From the NCBI GenBank assembly GCA_040506195.1, contig JBEVXH010000009.1, forward strand, positions 1 to 64,000: a stretch of 64,000 bases of DNA. Direction: 5' to 3'. The notes under the pieces were generated by a model. The model worked only from the letters and a program-made list of their open reading frames with translations. It was not told the DNA's origin and did not search any database. Positions 45,384 to 53,394 of this stretch are shown piece by piece. The DNA comes from Thiodiazotropha sp040506195 (GTDB lineage Bacteria; Pseudomonadota; Gammaproteobacteria; Chromatiales; Chromatiaceae). Made by a program: the position numbers and the translations under genes. The stretch's first letter is position 1, and the number at the start of each line of letters is the position of its first letter.

Positions 45384-46244
45384 ATGAAAATCACTACGCT
45401 GATTATAGAGACACTCGGCAACCATATTGAGGAAACCTACCTTAGCCTCTACGGTCCACAGGAACCGTTGTATCCCAAGGCCCTCAATTCCGCCGCACGC
45501 ATGGTACTGGAACTCATAGCAAACAGCGACGCCCTTTATCACGATGTCCACCATACCGTGCAGGTCACACTGGTTGGCGAGGCGATTCTGCGGGGTCGTC
45601 ACATGATCAAACGCGTCAACCCTGACGACTGGCTGCATTTTATGGTGGCCTGCCTGCTGCACGACATCGGTTATATCCGTGGGGTTTGTCCCGGCGACTC
45701 CGATACCGCGTTTGTCATCGATGCGGAAGGAAACCGCATTACGCCACCGCGCGGCGCCTCCGATGCCTTTCTCACACCCTATCATGTCGACCGCGGCATC
45801 CTCTTCGCCAAAAACCGCGGGAAAGATGTACCCTATGTCGACACCGAACGCCTGGCACGCGCCATTGAATTGACGAGGTTCCCTGTTCCGGACTCGGCCG
45901 ACCATCAGGAAACAGATACCGAGGCCGGTCTGGTTCGTGCAGCCGATCTCATTGGCCAACTTGGTGATCCCGACCACATGCGCCGGTTGTCGGGACTCTA
46001 CTACGAGTTCGTTGAAACAGGGACTGCCGAAAGACTTGGCTATACCAACGCCGCTGATCTTGCAGAGGATTATCCGGTCTTTTTCTGGAACAAGGCGCAG
46101 CCCTATCTGAAAGACGCCTTACGCTACCTTCAGCTGACCCAGGAAGGCAAGCAGTGGATTGCGAATTTGCATTCACACGTGTTTGCCGTGGAGCACAACC
46201 AGTTTTACCTGGGGCCGTTCAGCGGTAAGAAGACTACTGAATAG
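45384..46244 (+). CDS. HD-domain metal-dependent phosphohydrolase-like protein
   Basis: The 286-residue protein carries the HD superfamily metal ligands in YHDVHHTVQV (about 51-60) and LLHDIGYIRG, followed by helical segments with ELTRFP and RAADLIGQLGDPDHM. HD proteins hydrolyse nucleotides or phosphodiesters; the substrate is unknown here. I start it at ATG 45384 (MKITTLIIETLG), which has GGAAG about 8 bp upstream; the frame is open to 45270 but that leader is not protein-like. Confidence 0.8.
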   Translation: MKITTLIIETLGNHIEETYLSLYGPQEPLYPKALNSAARMVLELIANSDALYHDVHHTVQVTLVGEAILRGRHMIKRVNPDDWLHFMVACLLHDIGYIRGVCPGDSDTAFVIDAEGNRITPPRGASDAFLTPYHVDRGILFAKNRGKDVPYVDTERLARAIELTRFPVPDSADHQETDTEAGLVRAADLIGQLGDPDHMRRLSGLYYEFVETGTAERLGYTNAADLAEDYPVFFWNKAQPYLKDALRYLQLTQEGKQWIANLHSHVFAVEHNQFYLGPFSGKKTTE

Positions 46245-46518
46245 AATTATCTCATCCAACCACGGTTGGTCTGCCGGTTGCCCGCGGCTTCGCCGCCGAT
46301 CGGCTTGATGACAACGACCGCTCGCTATCGGCTGAGAGTGACGACGACATGGATGTTCGCTCAGGCGTAGAAGCGAATGCTAATTGTCATAAGTCAAACA
46401 CATCATAGACGCACTATACAGAATAGGATGCCTGACCTACCCTATCTGAATCAGGTCACTCCTATCGCGACCCTGCAGTAGATACGCGATATCTAACTCT
46501 TAACCGGGGAGCGAAGCC
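46245..46518. other. Spacer between HD protein and pentapeptide repeat genes
   Basis: 274 bp. Its first half is GC-rich, with CGGCTTCGCCG as a small hairpin near 46285; the remainder is AT-rich. No gene is supported. Confidence 0.4.
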
Positions 46519-47049
46519 ATGCGCCAGACAAAACATTCCATTCCCTTAATCCTGAAGGGTTTTATCCTGATATCCGGCTTATGGCCCCTATACGCGAATG
46601 CCTGGACCGACGTCATCACCGAGACGGCGTATGTCAATACCGTCTGTGAACTGACACCTGAGGCACAGTGTTCCTGGGCCATTCTGATCGATCTGGAAGC
46701 CCCGGGGGTGGATATGCATGAGTCCTCCCTTGCATCCGCCCGTCTCGACAGATCGAATTTCGAGCGGGCCAACTTCTCTCACTCGATATTTCAACTGGCC
46801 AATCTCAAGGACACCAATCTCATGCTGAGCAATTTGGAGCACGCACACATGCACGGCGTCAATCTGCAGAACGCCAACCTAATGTTTGCCAATCTGAGCG
46901 GCGCCAGTCTTTTCGATGCGGACTTGAGCGGAGCAGATCTGCGGGGAGCGAATCTGGTAGGAGCCATCCTGATAAAAGCCAAACTCGATGGTGCAACCTG
47001 GACTGACGGCCACATCTGCGCAGAGGGCTCTATTGGTGAATGCAAATAG
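46519..47049 (+). CDS. Exported pentapeptide-repeat protein
   Basis: The 176-residue protein has a signal peptide (hydrophobic 9-26, cleavage near ANAWTD). About 15 consecutive pentapeptide repeats follow from residue 75 to 160, with the A(D/N)LXX pattern (for example FERANFSHS, LQNANLMFANLSGASL, LSGADLRGANLVGA). Such repeats fold into a right-handed quadrilateral beta-helix. One cysteine before the repeats and two after them could form disulfides. The function of exported members is unknown. A strong inverted repeat follows the gene. Confidence 0.85.
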   Translation: MRQTKHSIPLILKGFILISGLWPLYANAWTDVITETAYVNTVCELTPEAQCSWAILIDLEAPGVDMHESSLASARLDRSNFERANFSHSIFQLANLKDTNLMLSNLEHAHMHGVNLQNANLMFANLSGASLFDADLSGADLRGANLVGAILIKAKLDGATWTDGHICAEGSIGECK

Positions 47050-47078
47050 CTCAATCGAAGCGACATAAATCACTTCGA

Positions 47079-47122
47079 CTCAACCATTCAGGGTCGGGCC
47101 CTTTCGACTCTGAATGGTTGAG
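47079..47122. terminator. Long hairpin between convergent genes
   Basis: CTCAACCATTCAGGGTCG (47079-47096) pairs with CGACTCTGAATGGTTGAG (47105-47122) at 17 of 18 positions, loop of 8 bases. It lies 30 bp after the pentapeptide gene stop and 10 bp after the stop of the convergent methyltransferase, so it could end both transcripts. No T-run follows, so simple intrinsic termination is not certain. Confidence 0.65.
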
Positions 47123-47131
47123 CCTGTCGGA

Positions 47132-47821
47132 TCACCGCGGCGTGGCAACCATGAAAACTTCCTGCGCCGGCTTCAAGGTATGCGCAGCCCACCTGATCAA
47201 GCGAAATCCAGATTCGCCAAACCCCAGCCGTTGCGCCCAATTGGCCGCAAAGCGATCGTAGCCAAAACAGCGCACGCCGCTCGAAGTGATTTCGAATCCA
47301 CAATCACCCACCAGATTACCCAATGTCTGTACATTCCATGCGTAGAGATGATGGTTGGGTTCCTGCGGATCATATTTCCGATAGCGCTTCTCTTTTTCAT
47401 AGGGAACGAACAACAACAGTTTGCCATCATTCTTAAGTAAGCGACGTATCTCCGCCAATACATCGATCGGCGTGGGGACATGTTCAAGCACATGGTGACA
47501 AACCACCACATCCACCGCATGGTCCGACAGGGTGGAAGTATCGGAGACAAACTCGATACCCTGCCTATTCAGCATGGGCTCCAGATGCTGGGCCAGATCG
47601 AATCCCATACGTTTGCGGCAATTCAGCTTGGCCATATTCCAGCCAAAGCCGACACCATACTCCATCACCACATCAGACGACCTGACCTGCGGTGCGATCT
47701 TCTCATATCTGAGCTGGGCTACCCAGGGAAAGGCTTCGTCCGGAATGTCGCGTTTCTTGCCGTGATACTCGCGACCCCGGTCACCTTGATAACGTTGTTT
47801 GATTCGATCTTCGGTATTCAT
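47132..47821 (-). CDS. SAM-dependent methyltransferase (Methyltransf_11/23 type)
   Basis: The 229-residue class I methyltransferase shows VVMEYGVGFGWNMAKLN at motif I, FVSDTSTL at motif II, VDVVVCHHVLEHVPTPIDVLAEIRRLLKNDGKLLLFVPYEKE at motifs III-IV, and a C-terminal region with FGYDRFAANWAQRLGF. The pattern matches enzymes acting on small molecules or lipids. The substrate is unknown. It is divergent from the lon upstream region. Confidence 0.85.
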   Translation of the reverse strand: MNTEDRIKQRYQGDRGREYHGKKRDIPDEAFPWVAQLRYEKIAPQVRSSDVVMEYGVGFGWNMAKLNCRKRMGFDLAQHLEPMLNRQGIEFVSDTSTLSDHAVDVVVCHHVLEHVPTPIDVLAEIRRLLKNDGKLLLFVPYEKEKRYRKYDPQEPNHHLYAWNVQTLGNLVGDCGFEITSSGVRCFGYDRFAANWAQRLGFGESGFRLIRWAAHTLKPAQEVFMVATPR

Positions 47822-47942
47822 CTAACAGCCTGGCGACTCCCCCATCAATTAAAACAACTATACCACGGCTACTCTCCGATACTCAGGACAAGCAGGATTG
47901 CGGTAATCCGTCCCCCCGACAAGGTCGCTCGATCTTTGTAGG
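47822..47942. other. Spacer upstream of the methyltransferase gene
   Basis: First part of the 414-bp region between the methyltransferase and lon. No gene is supported; the methyltransferase promoter presumably lies here but no clear match was seen. Confidence 0.35.
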
Positions 47943-47970
47943 CTTGCAACTCGGTAAACCGACCCCATAT
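47943..47970 (+). promoter_or_regulatory. Sigma-32 (heat-shock)-type promoter upstream of lon
   Basis: CTTGCAA (47943-47949), 14 bp, CCCATAT (47964-47970) closely matches the RpoH consensus CTTGAA-N13/16-CCCATNT. It lies about 270 bp upstream of the lon start and points toward it, so it implies a long leader. E. coli lon is also RpoH-controlled. Confidence 0.6.
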
Positions 47971-48235
47971 GTTGTAGATCACTGAAATTTTCGTTGAAAT
48001 CCGCTCACAACCTAATAGATACAACATAAAATTAAGAAGCTAACCACAAATAGACGCCAATCATCGCTATTAAAAAAAGCAAATCCGTTGCAACTGTGGG
48101 TATTTGGTAGATGTCCGCAGATTAAACACTAATATGATTTGTGATATTTAACGGTGACCAGCGCTTATTTAACGCCAATCTTCCATACTGTTGTAGATTG
48201 ATTTCAAAGGGCAATAAATCAAAAAAGGTACCGGC
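47971..48235. other. Long 5' leader of lon
   Basis: About 265 bp between the heat-shock-type promoter and the lon start codon, AT-rich, with no gene. A second promoter nearer lon cannot be excluded. Confidence 0.35.
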
Positions 48236-50626
48236 ATGCAGGAAGAAGAAAACAACCAAGCAGAGATTATCGAGGTTCTGAGCGGCAATACCCTGGCACG
48301 CTCCAACGAGGTCCTGCCAAACCTGATCCACCTGTTGCCCGTCTCGGCAAGACCCTTTTTTCCCGGCCAGGCAGTGCCTTTGCTGATGGATCAGGCCCAT
48401 TGGGAGGAGACCATGGATGCCGTGACGGCATCACCTCACAATCTCCTTGGTGTGGTGCTGTCCGATGCCGAAACCGCCGAGAACGCCACCCCGGAGAGCT
48501 TCAAGAGCATCGGTACCGTATGCCGCGTACATCGGGTGCAACGGTCAGATAACCGGTTACAGGTGCTTGTGGAGTGTCTGCAGCGTTTTCGTATCGACGA
48601 AATCGTGCGCCCCGAGACGCCGTTCACAGCCCAAATCGAATATTTGCCGGAACCCGCCAGTGACAGCAAAGAGATCAAGCCTTACGCAGTCGCAATCATC
48701 AATACCATCAAGGAGCTGCTGCCCCTGAATCCGCTCTATGCGGAAGAGCTGCGCATGTTCCTCGACCGCTTTGGACCGGAAGATCCGTCCCACCTGACCG
48801 ATTTCGCCGCCAGCCTCACCACGTCGGATAAGTTTCAGCTCCAGGCGGTACTGGAGAGTATCGAGCTTCTGCCCCGCATGGAGAAGGTACTTGAACTGCT
48901 CCACCGGGAACTCGAGGTGGTCAAGGCTCAGGCGTCGATCCGCAAGACTGTTGAAGAACGGATGGAGAAGCAGCAGCGGGAATTTCTGCTGCGCGAGCAA
49001 CTGAAAGCGATCCAGCAGGAGCTGGGGATAGAGAAGGATGACCGCACGGCAGAGCTGGATAAATTCCGCGAACGCATAGAGAAACTGACCCTGACCAAAC
49101 AGGCCCAGGCCCGGGTCGAAGAGGAGATGAACAAGCTCGCGGTGCTCGAACCCGGCTCACCGGAATATTCGGTAACCCGTAACTACCTGGACTGGATCAC
49201 CCTACTGCCCTGGGGTGTACATTCAGAGGACAAGCTCGATCTGCAGTTCGCCCGCAAGTCCCTGGATAAGGATCACTACGGCCTCGAGGACGTTAAGGAG
49301 CGCATCCTGGAATTTCTCGCTCTCGGTATCATGAAGGGTGAGATAGCGGGTTCGATTATCCTGCTGGTGGGTCCACCCGGCGTCGGCAAAACCTCCATCG
49401 GTCACTCCATTGCGGAAGCCCTTGGGCGGAAGTTCTACCGTTTTTCGGTGGGCGGTATACGCGACGAGGCTGAGATCAAGGGCCATCGCCGCACCTATAT
49501 CGGCGCCATGCCGGGCAAATTTTTGCAGGCGATGAAGGATGCTGGGACCGAAAACCCGGTAATCATGCTCGATGAAATCGACAAGATCGGCGCCTCCTAT
49601 CATGGCGACCCGGCCTCCGCATTGCTTGAAGTGCTCGACCCTGAACAGAACAGCGACTTCCTCGACCACTATCTGGATTTGCGTTTCGACCTTTCGAAAG
49701 TGCTCTTCATCTGTACCGCCAATCAACTCGATACCATTCCAAGACCCCTGCTCGACCGTATGGAGACGATCTCACTCTCTGGTTACATCGCCAGTGAGAA
49801 GCTGCAGATCGCCAGAAAATACCTGTTGCCACGCCAGCTGAAACGCGCGGGACTGAAACGCAGCGACTTGAAACTCAACAGCAGCATCCTGCGTGCCATT
49901 ATCGAAGGGTATGCGCGGGATGCCGGTGTGCGCCGGCTGGAGAAGCAGATCGGAAAGATCGTTCGCAAGGCGGTAGTGCGAATCCTCGAGGGTGGAAAGA
50001 AGCCGATCGAGGTGACGCTGGACAATCTAAAGGATTACCTGGGTGGCCCCGTTTTCAAGGATGAGCGCAATCTGAGCGGTGCAGGGGTGGTCACCGGCCT
50101 GGCCTGGACCGCCATGGGCGGCGCTACGCTCAATATCGAGGCCGTAGCCACCCATGAATTCAATCGCGGCTTCAAGCTCACCGGCCAGCTGGGTGATGTG
50201 ATGCGCGAGTCAGCCGAGATCGCCTACGGTTACATCGTCAGCCATGCGGCAGAGTTCGGTGCGGAACAGGCGTTCTTCGAAAAGGCCTTCATCCATCTCC
50301 ATGTGCCGGCGGGAGCCACTCCCAAGGATGGTCCCTCCGCCGGCATTACCATGGCCTCGGCACTGCTCTCCCTGGCGAGGAACAGACCGGTCCGCAATAT
50401 CGCCATGACCGGCGAGCTGACATTGACCGGACAGGTCTTCCCGGTGGGCGGCATCCGTGAAAAGGTGATCGCCGCGCGGCGTGCCGGCATCCGGGAACTG
50501 ATCCTGCCGGAAGACAACCGTAGCGACTATGAGGAGGTGCCCGAACATATTCGCAAAGGACTCAAAGTCCATTTCGCCTCGGTATTCGAGGATTTGGTAC
50601 CCTTGCTGTTTCACGGCAAAAAGTGA
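48236..50626 (+). CDS. lon: ATP-dependent protease Lon (LonA)
   Basis: The 796 residues comprise a LON N-terminal substrate-binding domain (LIHLLPVSARPFFPGQAVPLL), coiled-coil, AAA module with Walker A GPPGVGKTS (about 378) and Walker B MLDEIDKIG, and the protease domain with PKDGPSAG (catalytic Ser701) and the catalytic Lys743 in GGIREKVIAA. Lon degrades misfolded and regulatory proteins. The N-terminus differs from typical E. coli Lon (an extra acidic leader and PVSARPFFPGQ), and no clpX/hupB neighbours are present, so it may be a second Lon rather than the housekeeping copy. Upstream lies a sigma-32-type promoter. Confidence 0.95.
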   Translation: MQEEENNQAEIIEVLSGNTLARSNEVLPNLIHLLPVSARPFFPGQAVPLLMDQAHWEETMDAVTASPHNLLGVVLSDAETAENATPESFKSIGTVCRVHRVQRSDNRLQVLVECLQRFRIDEIVRPETPFTAQIEYLPEPASDSKEIKPYAVAIINTIKELLPLNPLYAEELRMFLDRFGPEDPSHLTDFAASLTTSDKFQLQAVLESIELLPRMEKVLELLHRELEVVKAQASIRKTVEERMEKQQREFLLREQLKAIQQELGIEKDDRTAELDKFRERIEKLTLTKQAQARVEEEMNKLAVLEPGSPEYSVTRNYLDWITLLPWGVHSEDKLDLQFARKSLDKDHYGLEDVKERILEFLALGIMKGEIAGSIILLVGPPGVGKTSIGHSIAEALGRKFYRFSVGGIRDEAEIKGHRRTYIGAMPGKFLQAMKDAGTENPVIMLDEIDKIGASYHGDPASALLEVLDPEQNSDFLDHYLDLRFDLSKVLFICTANQLDTIPRPLLDRMETISLSGYIASEKLQIARKYLLPRQLKRAGLKRSDLKLNSSILRAIIEGYARDAGVRRLEKQIGKIVRKAVVRILEGGKKPIEVTLDNLKDYLGGPVFKDERNLSGAGVVTGLAWTAMGGATLNIEAVATHEFNRGFKLTGQLGDVMRESAEIAYGYIVSHAAEFGAEQAFFEKAFIHLHVPAGATPKDGPSAGITMASALLSLARNRPVRNIAMTGELTLTGQVFPVGGIREKVIAARRAGIRELILPEDNRSDYEEVPEHIRKGLKVHFASVFEDLVPLLFHGKK

Positions 50627-50666
50627 ACAGCCTCTTCTGTGCGGCAGCAGAGGTGGGGAACCGCCA

Positions 50667-50680
50667 TTGATACACATCAA
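50667..50680. promoter_or_regulatory. FNR/DNR-type box upstream of nnrS
   Basis: TTGATACACATCAA is a perfect TTGAT-N4-ATCAA palindrome. Its centre (50673.5) is 41.5 bp from a start site near 50715, and TAGGGT at 50703-50708 would be the -10 element, the classic class II activator position. It points to oxygen- or NO-responsive activation of nnrS. Confidence 0.75.
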
Positions 50681-50739
50681 GGTAGTGCACCGGTCAGCGG
50701 ATTAGGGTACGTCTGTAATCGATTCGAGGTAGACAAGAC

Positions 50740-51939
50740 ATGGGATTAATCCCCCTCGGTGAACGTCCCACGCCATCCACCCCTCCTTCGGGATGGGCGC
50801 CATTTGCGTTGGGTTTTCGCCCTTTCTTTGCCCTTGCCGGACTATCCGGACTGATTTTAATGGTCCTGTGGATCGGTTTCTGGCACGCAGGCAGAGCACC
50901 CTCTGCCTATTTCACGACCATCGACTGGCACAGCCACGAGATGCTGTTTGGATTTACCATTGCCATCATCGCCGGTTTTCTCCTCACTGCAGTGCGAAAC
51001 TGGACGGGCATCGATACTCCGACCGGGAAACCCTTGGCATTACTGGCGTTGCTGTGGCTGCTGGCCCGATTGCTGCCGTTTGTCCCGTCTATTCCTTCAT
51101 GGCTGGTCGCACTCACCGACCTGCTTTTTATCCCGGCATTGATCTTCGCCCTCTATACACCACTGACAAGGGCTGAGAATCGCATCAATCGACTCTTCCT
51201 CCCCTTGCTGGCGGCGATGGCTTTGGCCAACCTGCTCTATCATTTACAGGGCCTGGGAGTGACCTCCACGGGACAGCGGGGACTCACCCTGATGCTCAAT
51301 CTGACCCTGCTGCTGCTGATTTTCGTCGGTGGAAGAGTGTTGCCCTTTTTCACCGAAAAGGCGGTCAACGGCGCAACACCCCGATTCAACAAGCAACGGG
51401 AGCAGTTTGTCTATGCTGTCTTCATCCTCTGGACCCTGGGAGAGATGCTGCTCCCCCAATCAGGATTGCTGTTTCCACTTGCGCTTGGCGTGGCGGCCTC
51501 CCAGGCCTGGCGTCTCGCCGACTGGTACCACCCCGGTATATGGCGGCGGCCGATCCTGTGGGTATTGTTCAGTGGACTGTTCTGGCTGACACTCGGCTAT
51601 TTTCTAAAGGGCTTGGCCCTGCTGAATCTGTTCCCCGCCAATCTCGCCATCCATGCACTCACGGCAGGCGCCGTCGGTGTCTTCACCCTGGGCATGATGG
51701 CCAGAGTCGCTCTGGGACATACCGGCAGAGAGATCGAACCCAACAAATTCATCACCATTACATTCATCCTGATCAACCTTGCTGTGATCATAAGGGTATT
51801 CCTGCCGGTGACAGGCCTACTCGGGTACGAAACCTGTATCGGCCTATCCGGCTCCCTGTGGGCGCTCTGTTATCTGCTCTTTGTTCTGACCTACCTGCCT
51901 ATTCTGGCACGCACGCGGATCGACGGACGTCCCGGCTAG
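50740..51939 (+). CDS. nnrS: NnrS family membrane protein
   Basis: This 399-residue polytopic protein has about 12 hydrophobic helices and NnrS features: GFRPFFALAGL at the N-terminus, HSHEMLFGFTIAIIAGFLLTAVRNWTG, GGRVLPFFTEKAV and IHALTAGAVGVFTLGMMARVALGHTGRE. The conserved histidines are thought to bind haem and copper. NnrS relieves nitric oxide stress and is often regulated with denitrification genes. The GAGG Shine-Dalgarno lies about 9 bp before ATG. It is the only gene in its transcript, preceded by a perfect FNR/DNR box. Confidence 0.93.
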   Translation: MGLIPLGERPTPSTPPSGWAPFALGFRPFFALAGLSGLILMVLWIGFWHAGRAPSAYFTTIDWHSHEMLFGFTIAIIAGFLLTAVRNWTGIDTPTGKPLALLALLWLLARLLPFVPSIPSWLVALTDLLFIPALIFALYTPLTRAENRINRLFLPLLAAMALANLLYHLQGLGVTSTGQRGLTLMLNLTLLLLIFVGGRVLPFFTEKAVNGATPRFNKQREQFVYAVFILWTLGEMLLPQSGLLFPLALGVAASQAWRLADWYHPGIWRRPILWVLFSGLFWLTLGYFLKGLALLNLFPANLAIHALTAGAVGVFTLGMMARVALGHTGREIEPNKFITITFILINLAVIIRVFLPVTGLLGYETCIGLSGSLWALCYLLFVLTYLPILARTRIDGRPG

Positions 51940-52016
51940 ATCTCAGCTTATCTGGCGAATCGCCACCAAAATAGCCTGACACTATCAATAATAATCACGC
52001 GATAGATTTACAGTTA

Positions 52017-52045
52017 TTGATTAATTTAGTATTTACTAATATTCT
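52017..52045 (+). promoter_or_regulatory. Strong sigma-70-type promoter for the sulfur globule protein gene
   Basis: TTGATT (52017-52022), 17 bp, TATTCT (52040-52045) is a near-consensus promoter with ideal spacing. The start site near 52052 leaves a leader of about 60 bp before the ATG at 52111, which has GAGGA about 8 bp upstream. It fits an abundant envelope protein. Confidence 0.65.
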
Positions 52046-52110
52046 TTCACTCCATAAGTGATGCAGTAACTACTTTACAACCTTTTCAAACACAAACTGA
52101 GGAACAACTC

Positions 52111-52431
52111 ATGTCCAAAATCGTAAAAATCGCAGCCGCTGCTGCTCTGATCGCCGCTTCCGCTTCTGCTTCCGCATGGTGGGGCAATCCTTGGAACAAC
52201 GGCTGGGGTAACGGCAATGATTTCATGGGTGACGGATTCGGTGATGGAGACTTCTCTTTCAACATGAGCGGTAGCGCTCGTGGCGCCGGCAACGGTTACG
52301 GCCGTGGCTACAACAACTACTACAACCGTCCTTACTACGGCTACGCTCCTTACGGTGCTCCTTATGGTGCTCCCGTTGCTCCTTACGGCGCTCCCGTTGC
52401 TCCTCAGGCTGCCGCCCCTGAAGCCAAGTAA
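52111..52431 (+). CDS. Sulfur globule protein (SgpA/SgpB-like)
   Basis: The 106-residue protein has a Sec signal peptide (KIVKIAAAAALIAASASASA, cleaved before WWGNPW). The mature part is very rich in Gly, Asn and Tyr, with repeats such as GYGRGYNNYYNRPYYGYAPYGAPYGAP. This is the pattern of the sulfur globule envelope proteins of Allochromatium vinosum (CV1/CV2), which coat periplasmic sulfur globules. The tail has Pro/Ala-rich APYGAPV repeats. A strong promoter and perfect terminator flank it, which agrees with high expression. It implies an organism that stores elemental sulfur. Confidence 0.85.
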   Translation: MSKIVKIAAAAALIAASASASAWWGNPWNNGWGNGNDFMGDGFGDGDFSFNMSGSARGAGNGYGRGYNNYYNRPYYGYAPYGAPYGAPVAPYGAPVAPQAAAPEAK

Positions 52432-52478
52432 TCAGCTTTCAGCGTGAGCTTGCATTGGGTCCGCAAGCCGGACTCAAG

Positions 52479-52509
52479 CACAAAAGCGGACTTGAAGTCC
52501 GCTTTTGTG
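52479..52509 (+). terminator. Rho-independent terminator of the sulfur globule gene
   Basis: CACAAAAGCGGACT (52479-52492) pairs perfectly with AGTCCGCTTTTGTG (52496-52509) around a TGA loop, 48 bp after the stop codon. The TTTT in the right arm followed by TGTGTTTAT gives a U-rich 3' end. Confidence 0.85.
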
Positions 52510-52521
52510 TTTATAAATAAC

Positions 52522-52545
52522 GATTAGATTTTTAACAGGCCCTAG
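52522..52545 (+). repeat. Solo terminal repeat remnant of the MITE family
   Basis: GATTAG-ATTT-TTAACAGGCCCTAG matches the right terminus of the 53163-53394 element (GATTAGTGTTAACAGGCTCTAG) apart from a 2-bp insertion and two or three base changes. No element body is attached. It is probably a footprint or remnant of an excised or decayed copy. Confidence 0.6.
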
Positions 52546-52596
52546 CATCGCCGGTCGCTTGAGTCACGATTACGGAGGTCCAGGCCCGGCATTCCG

Positions 52597-53139
52597 CTAG
52601 AGATCCCAATGCGGATCAGTACCCAGTTGGTCTGTTTTGCTGGTTTTATAACGATAGGGCTCGCCCTGTTTAACCGCTGCCAAGGCATCCTTGAGGGATA
52701 GATCAAGATAGTAACCGTACATCTCGATTGTGTTGACGCCGAGCATTCGTTTATGCACTTCCTTGCCCTGGTGATCCAGAAACAACAGGGTTGGGGTTAC
52801 CCAGGTGTTGTAGTTCGAGGCAATGCTGCCCGGATTAACTGTGTTACCCTCAAAATCGATGACATTTTCCCCAACGTCAATCAGCAGCTCGGTGATTATG
52901 ACCTTGTCGTCGTAGTCTCCGCTGACCACCATCGGGTTCAATATTTCCCGCTTGAGTTGGTGACAAAAGGGACAATGGTCCTGGGAAACCATCAGCAGTA
53001 TCGGTATCTTTTCGTCGCGGGCCTTTTTCGCCACCTCGGTAAAATCACGAACCACTGACACCGTTTTGCTGCGCCAATCGGCCGACATATCATCAACGAT
53101 CAGCAAGGCCAGTATCAGTACGGTCAGCAGCCGGGGCAT
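52597..53139 (-). CDS. Exported thioredoxin-fold protein (SoxW/thioredoxin_7-like)
   Basis: The 180-residue protein has a short N-terminal hydrophobic segment acting as signal or anchor and a thioredoxin-like fold with the redox motif CPFC in SQDHCPFCHQLKREI. The cis-proline segment WVTPTLLFLDHQGKEV follows. A periplasmic role in thiol/disulfide chemistry or sulfur-compound processing is likely; SoxW-type proteins look like this. It sits between the sulfur globule gene and the MITE copy, convergent with the former. Confidence 0.82.
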   Translation of the reverse strand: MPRLLTVLILALLIVDDMSADWRSKTVSVVRDFTEVAKKARDEKIPILLMVSQDHCPFCHQLKREILNPMVVSGDYDDKVIITELLIDVGENVIDFEGNTVNPGSIASNYNTWVTPTLLFLDHQGKEVHKRMLGVNTIEMYGYYLDLSLKDALAAVKQGEPYRYKTSKTDQLGTDPHWDL

Positions 53140-53162
53140 AATCTGTCCAGAATCCGGGGCTG

Positions 53163-53394
53163 CTAGGGCCTGTTAACACTAATCCAATTGGCCCTGTTGT
53201 GCCTGAAAATGCGCCAATCAAGGCGCACCCCAAGGGCACTTCCTTCGGGGCGCAACCCGAAGGGCTGGGGCTGTTTTTCCTCCCAGCGGCGTTATCATTC
53301 GCTCATTTAGCATGGCTAAACCTCGCTCATTCTGCCTTGCTGGAAAAAAAACAGCTCCAGCAGAGTCGATTTGATTAGTGTTAACAGGCTCTAG
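53163..53394. repeat. Complete MITE-like element with terminal inverted repeats
   Basis: The 232-bp element starts CTAGGGCCTGTTAACACTAA (53163) and ends with the near-inverted TTAGTGTTAACAGGCTCTAG (53394); the terminal repeats agree at about 22 of 24 positions. Inside are a CTTCCTTCGGGGCGC palindromic unit and a long hairpin (GCTGGGGCTGTTTTT against AAAAACAGCTCCAGC) around a TTTAGC-GCTAAA core. A second copy starts the window (1-215). There is no transposase. The right CTAG supplies the stop codon of ssb. Confidence 0.85.
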
